From Enterococcus_K sp051713825 (GTDB taxonomy: Bacteria; Bacillota; Bacilli; Lactobacillales; Enterococcaceae): 64,000 bases of DNA. Positions 24,517 to 34,021 of the stretch are shown here, in pieces (positions within the stretch are counted from its first letter, which is position 1; every line of letters starts with the position of its first letter). Both the position numbers and the translations under genes were made by a program. Where the stretch lies: assembly GCF_051713825.1 (NCBI RefSeq), contig NZ_JBIOQR010000001.1:1488001-1552000 (forward strand). Reading direction: 5' to 3'. The notes beneath the pieces are model-generated. The model was given only the letters and a program-made list of their open reading frames with translations, searched no databases and was not told the DNA's origin.

Positions 24517-25605
24517 ATGGCAAAAATTTTTAAAAGTCCGAGTAAATACATACAAGGTTCGAATATCTTAAAAACACATTTAGATGAAATTGAGATATAC
24601 GGCAACTCTCCGTTGATTGTAACGGATCCGTTTGTTTGGGATATGTTAGGAAAAGAGCTTTGTGCTAATTTGAAAAAAGATGGGTTAGTACCTGTGTTAG
24701 CAGAGTTTGAAGGGGAAACCTCCGTTGAACAAATAAATAAGATTCAAGAGACGAATAAGCGTGTTGATTTTGTGATTGCCCTAGGTGGCGGAAAAGCGAT
24801 TGATACAGGAAAAGCAGTCGCCAATGATTTGCGATTGCCGGTTGTCGTTATTCCAACAGCTGCGTCAACGGATGCGCCGACTTCAGCAATCAGTGTAACT
24901 TATGATGCGGAAGGTTTTTTTCAAGCTTACCACTATTATAATAAAAATCCTGAGCTTGTTTTTGTTGACACCGAGGTACTTGTCAAAGCGCCTGTAAGAA
25001 TGTTGAAATCAGGAATCGCAGATGGACTTGCCACGTTTGTTGAAGTGGAAGCGGTGGCAAATAGTTATGGGCAAACATTAGCGGGAGGAACTCAAACAAT
25101 TGCGGCGTACGCAATTGCTAAGGCTTGCGAAGAGACCCTATTTGCAAATGCACGACAAGCTGTAATCTCCAATGAAATCCAAGCGGTGACGCCAGCTTTT
25201 GAAGCAGTCGTGGAGGCAAATACCTTATTAAGCGGGCTAGGCTTTGAAAGCGGTGGTTTGGCTGCAGCTCATGCGTTGCAAAATAGTTTCTCTAGTATAG
25301 AAGGACCGATTCAACGGATGACTCATGGAGAAAAAGTGGCGTTCACCACAATTGTTCAATTGGTCTTACAAGGTGATTCTAAGGAACGGATTCACTCATT
25401 TGTTGAGCTGTACCAAACACTTGGGTTACCGACAACCTTAAAGGAATTAGGCTTAGAAGAAGTAAGTGATCAAACACTTTTGTCCATTTGCGAAAGGACA
25501 GTTGAAGGTGAGGATACACTAAAACAGATGCCAATGTCAATCACTGCCCAGAGTCTATTGGCTGCAATAAAAGTAGCGGATGCGTTGGTTAAAAACGAAC
25601 GATAG
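24517..25605 (+). CDS. gldA: Glycerol dehydrogenase
   Basis: 362 residues. Motifs of the iron/zinc-containing polyol dehydrogenase family are clear: IALGGGKAIDTGKAVA (NAD binding), PTAASTDAPTSAISV, GIADGLATFVEVEA (metal ligand Asp), AAAHALQNS and MTHGEKVAF (metal ligand His). The enzyme oxidises glycerol to dihydroxyacetone with NAD+. ATG 24517 fits the GAGAGG site; upstream in-frame ATGs are too close to it. No dihydroxyacetone kinase gene is adjacent, so it stands alone before a bidirectional terminator. Confidence 0.93.
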   Translation: MAKIFKSPSKYIQGSNILKTHLDEIEIYGNSPLIVTDPFVWDMLGKELCANLKKDGLVPVLAEFEGETSVEQINKIQETNKRVDFVIALGGGKAIDTGKAVANDLRLPVVVIPTAASTDAPTSAISVTYDAEGFFQAYHYYNKNPELVFVDTEVLVKAPVRMLKSGIADGLATFVEVEAVANSYGQTLAGGTQTIAAYAIAKACEETLFANARQAVISNEIQAVTPAFEAVVEANTLLSGLGFESGGLAAAHALQNSFSSIEGPIQRMTHGEKVAFTTIVQLVLQGDSKERIHSFVELYQTLGLPTTLKELGLEEVSDQTLLSICERTVEGEDTLKQMPMSITAQSLLAAIKVADALVKNER

Positions 25606-25656
25606 TCGGGAAAGCTCCGATAGCGTTCAAAAAAACTGACTCTTGGTATCTTAGAC

Positions 25657-25703
25657 AAAAAAGACATCAATCGCGAGCGTAAACTCGCAATTGATGTCTT
25701 TTT
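25657..25703. terminator. Bidirectional terminator between gldA and glnQ
   Basis: AAAAAAGACATCAAT-C-GCGAG pairs with CTCGC-A-ATTGATGTCTTTTT, with A and T runs on the two sides, serving both convergent genes. Confidence 0.92.
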
Positions 25704-25705
25704 GC

Positions 25706-26443
25706 TTATATATTCAAGACTTTATCTAGGAAATCTTTTGTTCGTTCATTTTGAGGATTCTCAAAGATTTGTTTAGGCGAACCATCTTCTAAGAAATTAC
25801 CACCATCGATGAACATAACACGATTGGCAACTTCTTTTGCAAAGCCCATTTCGTGTGTAACGATAACCATCGTCATTCCTTGTTCGGCAAGTTTTTTCAT
25901 TACATTTAACACGTCACCGACCATCTCTGGATCTAGGGCTGAGGTTGGTTCATCAAATAACATAATATCAGGGTTCATGGCTAAGGCACGCGCAATCGCA
26001 ACACGCTGTTTTTGGCCTCCAGAAAGGTTATCTGGATACATATCTTTTTTATCGGCTAAGCCAACTGTATCAAGTAACTCAATAGCTTTTTTCACAGCTT
26101 CTGCCTTAGTGACTTTCTTTAAATCCATGGGTGCTAAAATAATATTTTCCAAAACAGAGAGGTGAGGGAACAAATTAAAATGTTGGAAGACCATGCCGAT
26201 ATGTTGACGAATCAAGTTAATATCAGTGTTTTTATCCAACAAATGCGCACCATCAATAATGATATCGCCACTAGAAGCTTCCTCTAAGCGATTTAAACAG
26301 CGTAAAAAAGTACTTTTCCCACTACCAGAAGGTCCGATGATACAGACGACATCGCCTTCGTTGATAGACACATTAATATCATTTAATACAGTATTGTCAC
26401 CATATTTTTTTACAAGATGTTCAACAAGAATTTTTTCTGCCAT
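25706..26443 (-). CDS. glnQ: Glutamine-type amino acid ABC transporter ATP-binding protein
   Basis: 245 residues with Walker A IGPSGSGKST, signature NLSGGQKQRVAIARAL, Walker B IMLFDEPTSALDPEMVG and switch His VTHEMGF. It belongs to the polar amino acid uptake group. The start lies one base after the stop of the upstream glnP gene, so the two are co-transcribed and coupled. Two copies are expected to energise one GlnP dimer at the membrane. Confidence 0.95.
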   Translation of the reverse strand: MAEKILVEHLVKKYGDNTVLNDINVSINEGDVVCIIGPSGSGKSTFLRCLNRLEEASSGDIIIDGAHLLDKNTDINLIRQHIGMVFQHFNLFPHLSVLENIILAPMDLKKVTKAEAVKKAIELLDTVGLADKKDMYPDNLSGGQKQRVAIARALAMNPDIMLFDEPTSALDPEMVGDVLNVMKKLAEQGMTMVIVTHEMGFAKEVANRVMFIDGGNFLEDGSPKQIFENPQNERTKDFLDKVLNI

Positions 26444-26444
26444 C

Positions 26445-28607
26445 TTATTTTACCCTCTTTTCTAAAACTTTTGCTAATTTCGTTAACGCAGTAATCAGAA
26501 TTAAGTACATCACTGCAATAATCAAGTAGACATAGGTACTTTGTGTCGTACGAGCCACAATGATTTTTCCGGTTTGTAGTAATTCTACCACACCAATAGC
26601 TGAAATGATGGTTGTATCTTTCAGAGAAATGACAAACTGGTTAACGAAGGATGGAATCATTATTTTGATTGCTTGCGGTAAAACAATTTTGCTCATGGTT
26701 TTATTATAAGATAGACCTAGACTTCGTGAAGCCTCCGTTTGGCCGATTGGAACAGCGTTAATTCCGCCTCGAACAATCTCGGCAATATAGGCACTTGCGT
26801 TCAGCGTCAAAGTAATGACACCAGCGATAAAGTCTGGAATAGTAAAGCCAAGAACGTTGGGTAAACCAAAGAAGATAAAGAAAGCTAACACCATCATTGG
26901 AATCCCACGAATCAAATCAACATAAATCATCGAAATCCCGCGTAAAACTTTCGAAGGAGCAACGCTGAAGAGTCCGAAAATAACTCCAACAAGCAAGGCA
27001 AGAACGAAGGAAACAAGTGCTAAAGCGATTGTTTTCCAAAGTCCAGATAGAAGACCTTTATAGTTATTCTTCAAAATACCAACAATGTTTGATTCATCGA
27101 CTTTTTCTTTCTTTTTCGTAGAAGAACCGTCTTCAATATATTTGTTGACAATTTTATCATATTCACCTGTTCGTTTTAATTCTTTTAAACCTTCGTTAAA
27201 CATGTCAATTAATTCAGAATTTTGCCCCTTTTTAACTGCAAAACCATAACTTCCACCGGCTTCTCGTTCAATCGGTGTTTCAAGTTTTTGTTTTTGACTA
27301 ATTGCATAACCAATTACTGGGTAGTCATCCATCATGGCATCAAGAGAGCCTGTGTTTAACCCTTCATATAATTGATCAGCTGCATCAAAGAATTTAATCG
27401 TGTAGCCGTATTTTTCTTCGTTATCTGTTAAAAAATCAGCACTTTCTGTCCCAACTTTGGCACCGACTGTTTTTCCTTTCAAATCATCATAAGATTTAAT
27501 GGAATCCGCACCTTCTTTGACAGCAATTTGAATCCCACTTTGGAAGTAGGGCTCTGAGAAGTCAAAGTTTTCTTGTCGTTCTTCTGTAATCGTCATTCCA
27601 GCAATCATCGCGTCTGCTTGTCCCGCATCCACAGATTGAACAGCTGAAGAGAAACCGATAAAGTTGAATTTTACATTAAAGCCTTGTAGTTCAGCGATTC
27701 TTTTGATTAAATCGACATCGATTCCTTTATATTCACCATCGGAGTCTTCGAATTCAAAAGGCGCGAAAGCAGAATCACTAGCAATCACATATTGCTCTTT
27801 CTTTGGTTCAATCTTTTTCATTTCGCCAGACGCTTCTTCTGAGGCACCGCTTGAAATGTAAGCTGAAATAATTTCATCGTAACGTCCGCTAGCTTTTAAT
27901 TTCTTTAGGCCAGCGTTAAATTTTTCTAGTAATTCTTTATTTTGGCCTTTCTTAACCGCAAAGCCATAAGCACTTCCGAATTGTGGTTCATCAACAAGTG
28001 TCAGTTTTTGTCCTTGGTTAATTGCGTAACCTAAAACAGGGTAATCATCGAAAATTGCTTGAACTGTGTTGCTGTTAATCGCACTATAAAGAGCATCAGC
28101 GGCATCGAATGATTTAATTGTATAGCCATATTTTTCTTTATTTTCTTCTAAGAAATTTGCGCTTTGTGTACCAACCTTTGCAGCGACTGTTTGTCCTTTT
28201 AAATCATCAAAGCTTTTAATTTTGTCATTTGATGATGAGACAGCCATCTGGATCCCACTGTCAAAATAAGGTTCTGAGAAATCAAACGTTTCTTTTCGTT
28301 CGTCTGTAATACTCATTCCGGCAATCATTGCATCTAGTTGATTGGATTGGACACCTTGAACTGACGTGTCAAAGCCAACTGGTTTTAAGATGAATGCGAA
28401 GTTTTGATCCTTCGCAATTTCAGTTAATAAATCAATATCAATCCCAGTATATTCGCCCTCAGGTGTTTTAAACTCAAATGGGGCAAACGTTGAGTCTGTT
28501 CCTATCGTATATTTTTTTTCAGCCGCATGGGTAGTTTGACTGAACGCAAATGTCAAAACACTTGCCATCGTTAGAACTAATGAGAAAAAAATATTTTTTC
28601 TTTTCAT
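26445..28607 (-). CDS. glnP: Amino acid ABC transporter: two substrate-binding domains fused to the permease
   Basis: 720 residues. A signal peptide (MKRKNIFFSLVLTMASVLTF, cleavage after THA) is followed by two tandem periplasmic-binding-type domains at about 30-250 and 270-495. Both open with TDSTFAPFEF or SDSAFAPFEF and repeat GMSITDERKETFDFSEPY or GMTITEERQENFDFSEPY. The last 200 residues are the transmembrane permease with the EAA-like motif (EASRSLGLSYNKTMSKIVLP). The design is that of Lactococcus GlnP, which takes up glutamine, asparagine and glutamate. AGGAGG precedes the start. Exact substrates of the two domains are not readable here. Confidence 0.95.
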   Translation of the reverse strand: MKRKNIFFSLVLTMASVLTFAFSQTTHAAEKKYTIGTDSTFAPFEFKTPEGEYTGIDIDLLTEIAKDQNFAFILKPVGFDTSVQGVQSNQLDAMIAGMSITDERKETFDFSEPYFDSGIQMAVSSSNDKIKSFDDLKGQTVAAKVGTQSANFLEENKEKYGYTIKSFDAADALYSAINSNTVQAIFDDYPVLGYAINQGQKLTLVDEPQFGSAYGFAVKKGQNKELLEKFNAGLKKLKASGRYDEIISAYISSGASEEASGEMKKIEPKKEQYVIASDSAFAPFEFEDSDGEYKGIDVDLIKRIAELQGFNVKFNFIGFSSAVQSVDAGQADAMIAGMTITEERQENFDFSEPYFQSGIQIAVKEGADSIKSYDDLKGKTVGAKVGTESADFLTDNEEKYGYTIKFFDAADQLYEGLNTGSLDAMMDDYPVIGYAISQKQKLETPIEREAGGSYGFAVKKGQNSELIDMFNEGLKELKRTGEYDKIVNKYIEDGSSTKKKEKVDESNIVGILKNNYKGLLSGLWKTIALALVSFVLALLVGVIFGLFSVAPSKVLRGISMIYVDLIRGIPMMVLAFFIFFGLPNVLGFTIPDFIAGVITLTLNASAYIAEIVRGGINAVPIGQTEASRSLGLSYNKTMSKIVLPQAIKIMIPSFVNQFVISLKDTTIISAIGVVELLQTGKIIVARTTQSTYVYLIIAVMYLILITALTKLAKVLEKRVK

Positions 28608-28783
28608 AATTAACCTCCTATTTTCTCAATATCTTACAAATTATATGCTAAAAACTATGGTTTGCACAAGATTTATGCCAGCAAAAGTGAAAAAAATTGC
28701 TTATTTATCACATCTGATGTCAGAAAATGTAACACGACGAATAAATCACAAAATACAAAAAGATAGCGAAAGTATGTTCGGTG

Positions 28784-28792
28784 TGGTATAAT
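28784..28792 (+). promoter_or_regulatory. Extended -10 promoter of uvrB
   Basis: TGGTATAAT, 84 bases before the uvrB start; no strong -35. No clear LexA/DinR box (GAAC-N4-GTTC-like) was noticed around it. Confidence 0.6.
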
Positions 28793-28802
28793 TTCTTTTG
28801 TA

Positions 28803-28833
28803 AGGAAAACCAAGGTTTTCCTATTGTTTTTGT
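28803..28833 (+). terminator. Hairpin in the uvrB leader, possible attenuator
   Basis: AGGAAAACC, AA, GGTTTTCCT followed by ATTGTTTTTG. A perfect 9-bp stem with a T-rich tail between the promoter and the gene. Confidence 0.45.
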
Positions 28834-28875
28834 GTCAAGTTTTACAAAGATAATTTAAACGAGGAGGAGAAGATA

Positions 28876-30870
28876 ATGATTGAAAGAGATACTTCTCATA
28901 CTTTTGAACTTGTTTCAAAGTATCAACCTGCCGGAGACCAACCCGTGGCCATTCAACAGCTCGTTGATGGTGTCTTAGAGGGGAAGAAGGCTCAGATATT
29001 ATTAGGCGCAACAGGTACAGGAAAAACCTATACCATTTCTAATCTGATAAAAGAAGTCAATAAGCCAACTTTAATTATTGCTCATAACAAAACATTAGCT
29101 GGGCAATTATATGGAGAATTTAAAGAGTTTTTTCCGAATAATGCAGTCGAATATTTTGTTTCTTATTATGATTACTATCAACCAGAAGCCTATGTTCCTT
29201 CTAGTGATACGTATATTGAGAAAGATTCCAGTATTAATGATGAGATTGATAAGCTACGCCATTCAGCAACTAGCTCGCTTCTTGAGCGAAATGACGTAAT
29301 TGTTGTCGCTTCTGTTTCTTGTATCTTTGGTTTAGGATCTCCCAAAGAGTACAGTGAACAAGTTGTCTCCATTCGTGTTGGGATGGAAATGGACCGCAAC
29401 CAACTTTTAAAAAAAATGATTGATATCAACTTTGAACGCAATGATATTGATTTTCAACGGGGACGGTTCCGTGTTCGTGGAGATGTTGTAGAAATTTTCC
29501 CAGCTTCGAGAGATGAGCGAGCTTTACGTATTGAGTTTTTTGGCGATGAAGTGGAACGAATCCGTGAAGTGGATGCCTTAACCGGTGAAGTTGTCGGGGA
29601 GACAGAACATGTTGCTATTTTCCCGGCCACTCACTTTGTAACAAATGATGATCATATGGAACACGCAATTGAGAATATTCGAAACGAATTAGAGGCACGT
29701 TTAAAGGTCTTAAGAGATGACAATAAATTATTAGAAGCACAACGTTTAGAGCAACGTACAAACTATGATATTGAGATGATGATGGAGATGGGCTATACTT
29801 CTGGGATTGAGAATTACTCAAGACATATGGATGGTCGAAAAGAAGGCGAACCTCCTTATACCTTAATCGATTTTTTCCCTGATGATTTTTTATTGGTTAT
29901 CGATGAGTCTCATGTAACTATGCCTCAGGTTCGAGGAATGTATAACGGCGATAGAGCGCGGAAACAAATGTTAGTCGACTATGGTTTCCGCTTGCCCTCT
30001 GCGTTGGACAATCGTCCGTTACGATTGGAAGAGTTTGAAGAGCATGTCAACCAAATCGTCTATGTTTCAGCAACACCTGGCCCGTACGAAGCAGAACAAA
30101 CAGATACCGTTGTTCAACAGATTATTCGTCCGACTGGTTTACTTGATCCGCTCATTGAAGTGCGTCCAATCATGGGGCAAATTGATGACTTGGTTGGAGA
30201 AATTAATGAGCGTGTTGAGAAGAATCAACGGGTATTTGTGACAACGCTAACGAAAAAAATGTCAGAGGATTTGACCGATTACTTCAAAGAATTAGGGATT
30301 AAAGTCAAATACCTGCATAGTGACATAAAAACATTAGAGCGAACAGAGATTATTCGCGACTTACGTTTAGGAGAATTTGACGTCTTGGTAGGGATTAACT
30401 TACTAAGAGAAGGTCTTGACGTGCCTGAGGTTTCATTAGTAGCTATTTTAGATGCAGACAAAGAAGGTTTCTTGCGTAGTGAACGATCACTTGTCCAAAC
30501 CATTGGACGGGCTGCCCGAAACGCAGAAGGAAAAGTTATTATGTATGCAGATAAGATGACTGATTCTATGCAGCGAGCGATTGATGAGACGGCTCGACGT
30601 CGTGAGAAACAAAAAGCTTACAATGAGGAACATGGGATTGTTCCGAAAACAATCATTAAAGAAATTCGCGAGTTAATTTCGATTTCGAAAGCAGTCGAAG
30701 GCTCTGAAGAAGAAAAAGTATCTGTTTCTTACAGTGAATTGAGTAAGGCAGAAAAAGAAACGCTACTATTAAAACTAGAAAAAGAAATGAAGGATGCGGC
30801 GAAATCTTTAGACTTTGAAACCGCAGCGACTCTAAGAGACACGATCCTTGAGTTGAAAGCATCAGAATAG
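28876..30870 (+). CDS. uvrB: Excinuclease ABC subunit B
   Basis: 664 residues. It has helicase motif I LLGATGTGKTYT, the beta-hairpin region with YYDYYQPEAYVPSSDTYIEK, motif II VIDESHVTMPQ, motif VI TIGRAARNAEGKV and a C-terminal UVR motif (DAAKSLDFETAATLRD) that contacts UvrC. UvrB receives damaged DNA from UvrA and prepares incision in nucleotide excision repair. GAGGAGGAG precedes the ATG. It lies 9 bases ahead of uvrA. Confidence 0.98.
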   Translation: MIERDTSHTFELVSKYQPAGDQPVAIQQLVDGVLEGKKAQILLGATGTGKTYTISNLIKEVNKPTLIIAHNKTLAGQLYGEFKEFFPNNAVEYFVSYYDYYQPEAYVPSSDTYIEKDSSINDEIDKLRHSATSSLLERNDVIVVASVSCIFGLGSPKEYSEQVVSIRVGMEMDRNQLLKKMIDINFERNDIDFQRGRFRVRGDVVEIFPASRDERALRIEFFGDEVERIREVDALTGEVVGETEHVAIFPATHFVTNDDHMEHAIENIRNELEARLKVLRDDNKLLEAQRLEQRTNYDIEMMMEMGYTSGIENYSRHMDGRKEGEPPYTLIDFFPDDFLLVIDESHVTMPQVRGMYNGDRARKQMLVDYGFRLPSALDNRPLRLEEFEEHVNQIVYVSATPGPYEAEQTDTVVQQIIRPTGLLDPLIEVRPIMGQIDDLVGEINERVEKNQRVFVTTLTKKMSEDLTDYFKELGIKVKYLHSDIKTLERTEIIRDLRLGEFDVLVGINLLREGLDVPEVSLVAILDADKEGFLRSERSLVQTIGRAARNAEGKVIMYADKMTDSMQRAIDETARRREKQKAYNEEHGIVPKTIIKEIRELISISKAVEGSEEEKVSVSYSELSKAEKETLLLKLEKEMKDAAKSLDFETAATLRDTILELKASE

Positions 30871-30879
30871 GAGACAATT

Positions 30880-33702
30880 ATGGCAAACGATAAAATAGTG
30901 ATTCACGGTGCAAGAGCCCATAACCTAAAGGACATCGATGTAACGATTCCAAGAGATAAGTTAGTGGTCGTCACAGGGCTTTCTGGTTCAGGGAAAAGTT
31001 CCTTAGCTTTTGATACATTATATGCAGAAGGACAACGTCGGTATGTAGAGAGTTTATCTGCCTATGCCAGACAATTTTTAGGACAGATGGACAAGCCAGA
31101 TGTGGATAGTATTGACGGCTTAAGTCCTGCTATCTCAATTGACCAGAAAACAACAAGTAAAAATCCGCGTTCGACGGTCGGAACTGCAACAGAAATTAAT
31201 GATTACCTACGTTTACTTTATGCACGTGTGGGGCATCCCATTTGTCCTAATGACCATATTGAAATTACAAGTCAGTCCGTTGAACAGATGGTAGATGAAG
31301 TCTTAGAATTAGAAGATCGAACCAAAATTCAAATTTTGGCGCCTGTTGTGACTAAGAAAAAGGGACAACATAAAAAAGTCTTTGAGATGATTCAGCGAGA
31401 AGGATATGTTCGGATTCGTGTAGATGGAGAAACTTATGACATTTCTGAAGCACCTGAGTTAGAGAAAAGTAAAAAACATGATATCGCGATTGTTATTGAC
31501 CGAATTGTGATAAAAAAAGGCATTCGCTCTCGTTTATTCGATTCATTTGAAGCTGCGTTACGACTGGCTGAAGGTTATGCACTAGTTGATGTGATTGGTG
31601 AAAAAGAGATGCTCTTTAGTGAACATTATTCCTGTCCTTACTGTGGGTTTACTGTGGGTGAGTTAGAACCACGTTTGTTCTCATTTAATGCGCCGTTTGG
31701 GGCGTGTGCAGAATGTGATGGTTTGGGTGTGAAATTAGAAGTCGATCGTGATTTGGTAATTCCCGACGCTTCTAAAACGTTAAGAGAAGGGGCGATTGCG
31801 CCTTGGAATCCAATTAGTTCTCAGTATTATCCGCAAATGTTAGAACAAGCTGCGACTAGTTTTTCTATCGATATGGACACACCATTTGAAGACCTTCCAG
31901 AAGAGCATCAAGAGATCGTCTTAAATGGTTCCAAAGGCGAGCTATTTCATTTTCATTATGAAAATGATTTTGGCGGTGTCCGCGATGTCGAAGTGGCATT
32001 TGAAGGCGTGCTAAAAAATATTGACCGTCGCTATCATGAGACAAATAGTGAGTTTACTCGTGAACAAATGCGTCTTTATATGACCGAGTTGACTTGTCAA
32101 TCTTGTAAAGGATACCGTTTGAATCCACAAGCCTTATCTGTCCAAATTAACGGAACAAATGTTGGACAAATAAGTGAGTTGGCTATAAAAAAAGCAATTA
32201 AATTCTTTGATAATGTACAATTATCAGAACAAGAAAAAATCATTGCGCGACCTATTTTAAAGGAAGTCAATGATCGGTTGACGTTCTTAGAAAATGTCGG
32301 CTTGGATTATCTAACCTTAAGTAGAGCTTCTGGAACCTTATCAGGCGGGGAAGCACAACGAATTCGTTTGGCTACCCAGATTGGATCCAATCTTTCAGGG
32401 GTGTTGTATATCTTAGATGAGCCTTCTATCGGATTACACCAAAGAGATAATGATCGGTTAATTCAATCGCTGAAGAAAATGCGCGACTTAGGGAACACCT
32501 TAATTGTTGTAGAACATGATGAAGACACGATGCGCGCTGCCGATTATTTGATTGATGTGGGACCAGGCGCTGGACATCTAGGTGGAGAGATTGTTGCTGC
32601 AGGAACACCAAAACAAGTAGAAAAAAATAAAAAGTCATTGACCGGACAATATTTATCAGGAAAAAAAGGCATTCCTGTACCCAAAGAACGTAGAAAAGGC
32701 AATGGTAAGAAGGTCAAAATCACTGGGGCTACTGAGAATAATTTAAAAAATGTTACCGTTGAATTTCCTTTAGGTAAATTTATTGCCGTAACGGGTGTCT
32801 CTGGTTCTGGTAAGAGTACGTTAGTGAATCAGATTCTAAAAAAAGGGTTAGCACAAAAGATTAATCGGAATTCTAATAAACCAGGCAAACACAAAAAGTT
32901 AACGGGTTATGAAACCATTGAAAAGGTTATTGACATTGACCAAAGTCCGATTGGGCGAACGCCTCGAAGTAACCCAGCGACTTATACGAGCGTTTTTGAT
33001 GATGTTCGTGATTTGTTTGCGAAGACGAATGAAGCGAAGGTCCGTGGTTATAAAAAAGGACGTTTTAGTTTTAACGTTAAAGGCGGTCGTTGCGAAGCGT
33101 GTCGTGGAGATGGGATTATCAAGATTGAGATGCACTTCTTACCAGATGTTTATGTTCCTTGTGAAGTTTGTCATGGTAAGAGATATAATTCTGAAACATT
33201 AGAAGTCCACTATAAAGGCAAAAACATTGCGGATATTCTTGAGATGACTGTAGAAGATGCGGTTGAATTCTTCAAACATATTCCAAAAATCCATCGTAAA
33301 CTCCAAACAATCTTAGATGTTGGACTAGGTTATGTCACATTAGGTCAACCTGCAACAACATTATCCGGTGGGGAAGCACAGCGGATGAAATTAGCCAGTG
33401 AATTACACAAAATTTCAAACGGCAAAAACTTTTACATTTTGGATGAACCGACAACAGGGTTACACACCGATGATATTGCGCGTTTGTTAGTCGTTTTAGA
33501 ACGTTTAGTTGATGCTGGCAATACAGTTTTAGTGATTGAGCATAATTTGGATGTCATAAAATCTACAGACTATGTCATTGACTTAGGTCCAGAAGGTGGA
33601 GATGGAGGGGGAACGATTATCGCTAAAGGAACACCAGAGGAAATTGCTGCGGTTCCAGAAAGCAGCTATACAGGTTTTTATTTAAGAAATGTTATAAAAT
33701 AG
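30880..33702 (+). CDS. uvrA: Excinuclease ABC subunit A
   Basis: 940 residues, two ABC ATPase modules. Walker A motifs are TGLSGSGKSSLAF and TGVSGSGKSTLV, the two signatures are LSGGEAQRIRLA and LSGGEAQRMKLA, and zinc sites include CPYCGF and the CEACRGDGIIKIE to CEVCHGKRY module. UvrA dimers scan DNA for bulky damage and load UvrB. Length and motifs are complete. It is co-transcribed with uvrB. Confidence 0.98.
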   Translation: MANDKIVIHGARAHNLKDIDVTIPRDKLVVVTGLSGSGKSSLAFDTLYAEGQRRYVESLSAYARQFLGQMDKPDVDSIDGLSPAISIDQKTTSKNPRSTVGTATEINDYLRLLYARVGHPICPNDHIEITSQSVEQMVDEVLELEDRTKIQILAPVVTKKKGQHKKVFEMIQREGYVRIRVDGETYDISEAPELEKSKKHDIAIVIDRIVIKKGIRSRLFDSFEAALRLAEGYALVDVIGEKEMLFSEHYSCPYCGFTVGELEPRLFSFNAPFGACAECDGLGVKLEVDRDLVIPDASKTLREGAIAPWNPISSQYYPQMLEQAATSFSIDMDTPFEDLPEEHQEIVLNGSKGELFHFHYENDFGGVRDVEVAFEGVLKNIDRRYHETNSEFTREQMRLYMTELTCQSCKGYRLNPQALSVQINGTNVGQISELAIKKAIKFFDNVQLSEQEKIIARPILKEVNDRLTFLENVGLDYLTLSRASGTLSGGEAQRIRLATQIGSNLSGVLYILDEPSIGLHQRDNDRLIQSLKKMRDLGNTLIVVEHDEDTMRAADYLIDVGPGAGHLGGEIVAAGTPKQVEKNKKSLTGQYLSGKKGIPVPKERRKGNGKKVKITGATENNLKNVTVEFPLGKFIAVTGVSGSGKSTLVNQILKKGLAQKINRNSNKPGKHKKLTGYETIEKVIDIDQSPIGRTPRSNPATYTSVFDDVRDLFAKTNEAKVRGYKKGRFSFNVKGGRCEACRGDGIIKIEMHFLPDVYVPCEVCHGKRYNSETLEVHYKGKNIADILEMTVEDAVEFFKHIPKIHRKLQTILDVGLGYVTLGQPATTLSGGEAQRMKLASELHKISNGKNFYILDEPTTGLHTDDIARLLVVLERLVDAGNTVLVIEHNLDVIKSTDYVIDLGPEGGDGGGTIIAKGTPEEIAAVPESSYTGFYLRNVIK

Positions 33703-33871
33703 TGGTCTGTTTTTTCATTATTTGATTTTTTTTAAATCAGTTTCTTAAAAAAGTTTAAAAACCTTATAAATTCGCTTGTTTTTGCCGATGATATTCGATA
33801 CTATTTACTTATGGTTGAACTCTATTACTAAATTGGTATAGAAAAAGACAGCCTATAAGTGAAATCCGTTC

Positions 33872-33922
33872 AAAAAAGAAATGAGCAATCTGAGGTCTTC
33901 CCTTTGATTGCTTTTTTCTTTG
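33872..33922 (+). terminator. Terminator downstream of uvrA
   Basis: AAAAAAG then GCAATC pairs with GATTGC then CTTTTTTC; the T tract is good. Confidence 0.75.
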
Positions 33923-33931
33923 TGGTATGAT
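33904..33931 (+). promoter_or_regulatory. Candidate promoter of the D-Asp ligase operon
   Basis: TTGATT, 16-base spacer, extended -10 TGGTATGAT. It overlaps the 3' half of the uvrA terminator. Confidence 0.55.
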
Positions 33932-33973
33932 ATTCCTGTTGCAAAACTTTTTTAGAAAAAATTAATAAGAGTG

Positions 33974-33993
33974 TCTGACTTGAGCGAGTCAGA
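33974..33993 (+). promoter_or_regulatory. Leader hairpin before the D-Asp ligase gene
   Basis: TCTGACT, loop TGAGCG, AGTCAGA: a perfect 7-bp stem about 30 bases before the start codon. Function unknown. Confidence 0.35.
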
Positions 33994-34021
33994 AATTAAG
34001 AATAAAAGAGAGCGTGTTTAT

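Larger units (their letters stand above)
33703..34021. other. Intergenic region and leader before the D-Asp ligase gene
   Basis: 319 bases. A terminator is seen at 33872-33922, a promoter overlaps it, and the leader holds a small perfect hairpin at 33974-33993. The rest is AT-rich and featureless. Confidence 0.5.

Noticed and set aside
23997..24523. Two minus-strand open frames across the CRISPR array
   Set aside because: They encode the repeat again and again (FPNENKT) and have no ribosome binding sites; they are artefacts of the array.
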